From Pseudomonadota bacterium (GTDB lineage Bacteria; Pseudomonadota; Alphaproteobacteria; Reyranellales; Reyranellaceae), in NCBI GenBank assembly GCA_018242505.1, contig JAFEBU010000074.1, positions 1 through 64,000 of the forward strand: DNA of 64,000 nucleotides, written 5' to 3'. The position numbers and the translations under genes were made by a program. The notes below the pieces were generated by a model. That model did not search any database. It was not told the origin of the DNA and saw only the letters and a program-made list of their open reading frames with translations. How positions within the stretch are numbered: the first letter of the stretch is position 1; each line of letters opens with the position of its first letter. Below are positions 60,404 to 64,000 of the stretch, piece after piece.

Positions 60404-61623
60404 CGCGCCGCTCCCTCCTGCACGGCGCCGACGGCAAGAAGCTTGTCGATCTCGCCGGCGCTATAACCCGCTTCCGCCAGAATCTCGCGGGTGTGCTGGC
60501 CCAGCAACGGGGCGTGACCGTCCTGCTGGCGCGCGCCGCCAGAGAAAGTGTTGGCGAGCTTGGTGCGATGAATCTTGCCCTCGCTCGGGTGGCTCTCTTC
60601 CCTGAAGAAGCCCACATCCCTCAGATGCGGGTCGGTGAGAAGATCGTCGATCGCATTGTAGCGGGCAGCCGGAACATCGGCCTTGTCGAACAATTCGACC
60701 CACTCATCGGTCGTCTTGCTGCCCAGGCCTTCCCGCTGGACCTGGAAGTAGGCCTTTGCGTTGCGCGTGCGTGACGCGGCGCTGTCGAAGCGCGGGTCGG
60801 ACTTGAGCTCGGGCCGGCCGATCGCATCGAAGAAGGCGAAGGCCTGGGCATTGGTGTTGGGGCGAACGGTGATGTAGCCATCCCTGGTCGGCAGCGGCCG
60901 ATAGTCCGGACTGAGCAAGCGGCCGTCGCCGCTCGGCCCGACGGGTGGATCGAAAGTCATCGCGCCGAGATGCTCGCTGGCGACAAACGAGGCCATGTTC
61001 TCGAGCATCGGCACATCGATCGCTTCGCCTTTGCCGGTCTTCTCCCGCCGATAGAGAGCGAACCCGATGCATTGGGCGGCGATCAAGCCACTCACATGGT
61101 CGCTCATCACCATAGGCACGAAGCGCGGTTCGCCCGTCGCGCGGGCGATCGTGCCGGCAACGCCGGACAGGCTCTGCACGACCGGATCGTAGGCCGGCCG
61201 GTTGAAGTATCGGCCGCCGCGCCCGAAGGCCAGGATCGAGCAATGGATCAATCTCGGATTCTTCACGGCCAGGCTGGCGGAATCGAGTCCGGCGCGCGCC
61301 AGAGCTTCGGGGCGGACGTTGCTGACGAACACGTCGGCCTGTTCGATGAGGCGGAGCAGGGCGGCATGTCCGTCCGGCTTCTTGAGGTCGAGGCCGATCG
61401 ACCGCTTGTTGCGATTGAAGTTGATGAACTTGCCCGACATCCCGGGATGGCGGCAGCCTTCAGCCATGGTGCGCAACAGGTCGCCGCCACCGGGGGCTTC
61501 GACCTTGATGACGTCGGCGCCATAGTCGGCGAGCGTGCGCGTGCAGATGGGTCCGACCACCACGGTCGTGAGATCGACGACTCGCACGCCCGCCAGCGGA
61601 CCATCGTTGGTGGCCCCCGTCAT
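60397..61623 (-). CDS. family III (CaiB/BaiF) CoA transferase
   Basis: The 408-residue enzyme shows LAGVRVVDLTTVVVGPICTRTLADYGADVIKVEAPGGGDLLR at the N terminus and NRNKRSIGLDLKKPDG. The catalytic aspartate is in VMSDHVSGLIAAQCIGFALYRR (about 168). It moves CoA between carboxylic acids via a glutaryl-type aspartyl-CoA intermediate. The 4-nt ATGA overlap with a FAS1-type hydratase gene resembles mesaconyl-CoA C1-C4 transferase plus mesaconyl-C4-CoA hydratase pairs, or itaconate CoA-transferase plus itaconyl-CoA hydratase. That role is inferred. Confidence 0.9.
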   Translation of the reverse strand: MTGATNDGPLAGVRVVDLTTVVVGPICTRTLADYGADVIKVEAPGGGDLLRTMAEGCRHPGMSGKFINFNRNKRSIGLDLKKPDGHAALLRLIEQADVFVSNVRPEALARAGLDSASLAVKNPRLIHCSILAFGRGGRYFNRPAYDPVVQSLSGVAGTIARATGEPRFVPMVMSDHVSGLIAAQCIGFALYRREKTGKGEAIDVPMLENMASFVASEHLGAMTFDPPVGPSGDGRLLSPDYRPLPTRDGYITVRPNTNAQAFAFFDAIGRPELKSDPRFDSAASRTRNAKAYFQVQREGLGSKTTDEWVELFDKADVPAARYNAIDDLLTDPHLRDVGFFREESHPSEGKIHRTKLANTFSGGARQQDGHAPLLGQHTREILAEAGYSAGEIDKLLAVGAVQEGAARQ

Positions 61624-62489
61624 TTCGCGAACTCCAGCTCCATCTCGCCGCAGAGCACGCCGTTCTTGTCGGCGGCCCAGATCTTGAGCCGGCCTTCCTT
61701 TTGTGGCTCGCCGCGGACATCGATGATGTCGCCGACCCATAGCGGGTGAACGAGCTTGGTCGTGTAGCCCGTCAACGTGCCCTTGGCGTGTTTCAAGGCT
61801 GCATCGACCATGAGGTGCATTGACAGGCCACCGTTCGAAACCAGCGCCGGATAGCCTTCTTCGCTGCGGGTATAGTCGCCGTCGTAGTGGATGCGGTGCG
61901 CGTTCCAGGTGAGCGCGGAATAGCGGAAGTTGAGGGTATTGGTGAGTTCCGTACGCTGGCTCCAGACATGATCGGTGCGGGCCTGCGTCGGTACCGTCGC
62001 TGTCGTCTTTTGTCCGGGCGGCACTGCCTGCCGGTAGATGGCGTCCATCTCGTCGACGGCAACCATCTTGCCGGCCTGCTCATAGGTATTGCGCATGGTG
62101 AGCACGAAGATGTCGCCCGAGCGGCCGCTCTTGGGGACGATGTTGGCCACCTCAGCCTTCCTGACGGCCGGTACTCCGGCACGCAGGCGGCCCGCGATCG
62201 TCACGCGCCGGCCTGCGCCCATGCGGCGCGGCATCGGGATGGGCGGCAACACCACCCCCTTCTTGGCATGGCCGTCGGGCCCGATCTCATCCTGCCGCAC
62301 GGTCTCGACGCCGAAAAAAGTGAACCAGTGCGGCGGCAGTTCGCTGCCCTGCCTGAAGGAGTCGGGATCGAGATCGAAGGTGCCAGCGGCGCGCCGCACC
62401 GCCATCAGGCCGACATCATCCTCCACGGCGCGCACCCGCCCGATCCACGGGCGCAACGTTTCCATCGCCTTATCCATCCACTCCGTCAT
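61620..62489 (-). CDS. FAS1-like dehydratase / mesaconyl-C4-CoA-hydratase-like protein
   Basis: The 289-residue protein contains two hot-dog halves. The N-terminal FAS1-like dehydratase domain has PPHWFTFFGVE and PPIPMPRRMGAGRRV. The C-terminal MaoC-like half has FRYSALTWNAHRIHYDGDYTRSEEGYPALVSNGGLSMHLMVDAALKHAKG, including the catalytic R-x-H-x-D pattern. Length and order match mesaconyl-C4-CoA hydratases and the Ich-type itaconyl-CoA hydratase. It hydrates an unsaturated dicarboxylyl-CoA (inference). It overlaps the CoA-transferase gene by 4 nt and lies downstream of the glnA terminator. Confidence 0.82.
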   Translation of the reverse strand: MTEWMDKAMETLRPWIGRVRAVEDDVGLMAVRRAAGTFDLDPDSFRQGSELPPHWFTFFGVETVRQDEIGPDGHAKKGVVLPPIPMPRRMGAGRRVTIAGRLRAGVPAVRKAEVANIVPKSGRSGDIFVLTMRNTYEQAGKMVAVDEMDAIYRQAVPPGQKTTATVPTQARTDHVWSQRTELTNTLNFRYSALTWNAHRIHYDGDYTRSEEGYPALVSNGGLSMHLMVDAALKHAKGTLTGYTTKLVHPLWVGDIIDVRGEPQKEGRLKIWAADKNGVLCGEMELEFAK

Positions 62490-62541
62490 GGGCTCCGTCC
62501 CTTGATTGACAGGTGGAGAGTCGCATGGCTTGCCCGGGTCC

Positions 62542-62577
62542 TCCAACAAAAGAAGGGCCCGCTTGCACGGGCCCTTC
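62542..62577 (-). terminator. intrinsic terminator of glnA
   Basis: A perfect 10-bp stem, GAAGGGCCCG (62552-62561) with CGGGCCCTTC (62568-62577) and loop CTTGCA, is followed on the minus strand by TTTTGTT (62544-62551 region). It lies 28 nt past the glnA stop. The stem is strong enough to separate glnA from the downstream hydratase/CoA-transferase operon. Confidence 0.8.
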
Positions 62578-62605
62578 CATGATCCGAAAGACGATCGACT
62601 GTGCG

Positions 62606-64000
62606 TCAGACCGAGTAGTACATCTTGTACTCGACCGGAGCGGGCTGGTGCTCCCAGGCGTAGACCTCTTCCCACTTCAACTCCATGTAGGCGTCGATCT
62701 GGTCGTCGGCGAACACGCCGCCCTTGGTGAGGAAGGTGCGATCCGAGTCGAGTGCATTCAGCGCCTCGCGCAGCGAGCCGGCGACGGTCGGCACCTTGGA
62801 AAGCTCCTCGGGCGGAAGGTCGTAGAGGTTCTTGTCCATCGGATCACCCGGATGGATCTTGTTCTGGATGCCGTCGATACCGGCCATCAGCATTGCCGCG
62901 AAGGCGAGATAGGGATTGGCCGACGGATCGGGGAAGCGGACCTCGACGCGCTTGCCCTTTGGCGAGGCGGAATAGGGGATGCGGCACGAGGCCGAGCGGT
63001 TGCGCGAGGAATAGGCCAGCAGCACGGGCGCTTCGAAGCCCGGGATGACGCGCTTGTAGGAGTTGGTGCTGGCGTTGCAAAAGGCGTTGAGCGCCTTGGC
63101 ATGCTTGATGATGCCGCCGATGTAGTAGAGCGCCGTCTCAGAAAGGTCGGCGTAGCCCGAGCCTGCGAACAACGGCTTGTTGTCCTTCCAGATCGACTGG
63201 TGGGTGTGCATGCCCGAGCCGTTGTCGCCGTAGAGCGGCTTCGGCATGAAGGTCAGCGACTTGCCGTAGCTGTGGGCGACGTTGTGCAGGGAGTACTTGT
63301 ACTTCTGCACGTTGTCGGCCGTCTTCACCAGGGTGTCGAACCTGAAGCCGAGCTCGTTCTGGCTGGGCGCCACCTCGTGATGGTGAATCTCCATGACGAG
63401 TCCCATCTCGGTCGCCACGGACATCATCTCGGCACGCAGGTCGTTCATCGAATCGACCGGTTGCACCGGAAAGTAGCCGCCTTTGACGCCCGGACGATGG
63501 CCCATATTGCCGCCCTCGAACTCCGCACCGGTGTTCCACGGCGATTCGCTCGAGTTGATCTTGAAGTAACTGCCCGACATCTGCACGTCGAACCGCACGT
63601 CGTCGAACACGAAGAACTCGAGTTCCGGCCCGAACACCGCGGTGTCGCCGACGCCGGACGACTTCAGGAATGCCTCCGCCCGTTTGGCGGTCGAGCGCGG
63701 GCAACGGGAATAGAGCTGGCCGGTCGAAGGCTCGACGACGTCGCAATTGACGATCAGCGTGGTCTGGGCCGTGAAGGGGTCGAGCACCGCGGTGGATATG
63801 TCGGGCATCAAAATCATGTCGGACTCGTTGATCGCCTTCCAACCGGCGATCGAGGAACCGTCGAACATGACACCGTCAACGAACGCGCTTTCGTCGGTGG
63901 TAGAGGCCATGCGGGCCGTATGCTGCCACTTGCCGCGAGGATCGGTGAAGCGGAAGTCGAGGAACTTCACGTCCTTCTCCTTGATCATCGCGAAAACTTG
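62606..64000 (-). CDS. glnA: glutamine synthetase type I (GlnA), 5' end cut by window edge
   Basis: At least 464 residues are visible, nearly the full 469-residue family length. Motifs are VDGVMFDGSSIAGWKAI (latch region), FGPELEFFVFDD (metal ligands), GYFPVQPVDSMNDLRAEM, GSGMHTHQSIWKDNKPLF (ATP/ammonia site), EVRFPDPSANPYLAFAAML and the adenylylation tyrosine in KNLYDLPPEEL. It makes glutamine from glutamate, ammonia and ATP and should be regulated by adenylylation and PII. The frame is still open past the ATG at 63988 and reads QVFAMIKEKD to the edge, so the true start lies outside. No glnB is visible. Confidence 0.96.
   Translation of the reverse strand, partial: QVFAMIKEKDVKFLDFRFTDPRGKWQHTARMASTTDESAFVDGVMFDGSSIAGWKAINESDMILMPDISTAVLDPFTAQTTLIVNCDVVEPSTGQLYSRCPRSTAKRAEAFLKSSGVGDTAVFGPELEFFVFDDVRFDVQMSGSYFKINSSESPWNTGAEFEGGNMGHRPGVKGGYFPVQPVDSMNDLRAEMMSVATEMGLVMEIHHHEVAPSQNELGFRFDTLVKTADNVQKYKYSLHNVAHSYGKSLTFMPKPLYGDNGSGMHTHQSIWKDNKPLFAGSGYADLSETALYYIGGIIKHAKALNAFCNASTNSYKRVIPGFEAPVLLAYSSRNRSASCRIPYSASPKGKRVEVRFPDPSANPYLAFAAMLMAGIDGIQNKIHPGDPMDKNLYDLPPEELSKVPTVAGSLREALNALDSDRTFLTKGGVFADDQIDAYMELKWEEVYAWEHQPAPVEYKMYYSV

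Overview
The window is GC-rich, tightly packed bacterial DNA. Gene ends commonly overlap by 4 nt, and Shine-Dalgarno motifs of the GGAGG type are frequent. The gene repertoire points to a soil or water alphaproteobacterium: branched-chain-type (Liv) ABC uptake operons with an embedded acyl-CoA synthetase, ErpA, ExoD, a Rhizobium-type asparaginase and a form-II molybdenum hydroxylase. A Reyranella- or Rhodospirillales-like organism is my guess, not a demonstrated assignment. No rRNA, tRNA, CRISPR array or prophage was recognised.

Layout. 1-130: edge of an IS5-family insertion sequence. 131-4420: cutA, a small monooxygenase, a glutamine-synthetase-like ligase and a Rieske oxygenase, divergent from an IclR regulator. 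4454-7615: hydrolase, uracil-DNA-glycosylase-like protein, zinc alcohol dehydrogenase and a frameshifted glutathione S-transferase. 7714-11488: an exporter-like operon (NEW3-domain membrane protein, ABC ATPase, ABC permease) plus an uncharacterised protein that probably starts at CTG. 11472-14724 (minus): pseudouridine synthase, amidase and fumarylacetoacetase-family protein; a dihydrodipicolinate-synthase-family gene diverges from them. 15801-16453: a GNAT acetyltransferase behind what looks like a ribosome-controlled attenuator. 16477-25141: GST, cupin, an acyl-CoA synthetase with a truncated paralogue, P450, PP2C phosphatase, asparaginase, RNA methyltransferase and SDR. 25299-26427: exonuclease III and ErpA.

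26583-33435 (minus) is a complete Liv-type transporter (livG, livH, livM, binding protein, livF) with a long-chain-type acyl-CoA synthetase between livG and livH. Facing away from it, 33673-38362 holds a PaaK-like protein, a DUF4392 protein, an acyl-CoA dehydrogenase and a second Liv-type binding protein. Together these suggest uptake, CoA activation and oxidation of a carboxylic acid that cannot be named from sequence. 38373-43264: ExoD, a CitE-like lyase, a MaoC hydratase, two oxidoreductases and a DUF2817 protein. 43361-49728: a GH17 membrane protein, a CoxG-like protein, a 41-residue membrane peptide and the three subunits of a form-II molybdenum hydroxylase, ended by a clear terminator. 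49792-55478: pyroglutamyl peptidase, then an RND efflux pair divergent from a TetR regulator over a palindrome-rich operator.

55479-55766 has no gene but carries a palindromic intergenic repeat interrupted by a 150-bp element with terminal inverted repeats. 55767-64000: quinol-monooxygenase-like protein, D-aminoacylase, tartrate-dehydrogenase-like enzyme, a small membrane protein, a TauD-type dioxygenase, a CoA-transferase/hydratase pair like those of mesaconate or itaconate metabolism, and glnA, cut by the right edge.

The most notable observation is the leader upstream of the GNAT gene. It has a good sigma-70 promoter, a 14-16-codon reading frame with consecutive Trp-Tyr-Phe codons, and four segments able to form mutually exclusive pause, antiterminator and terminator hairpins.
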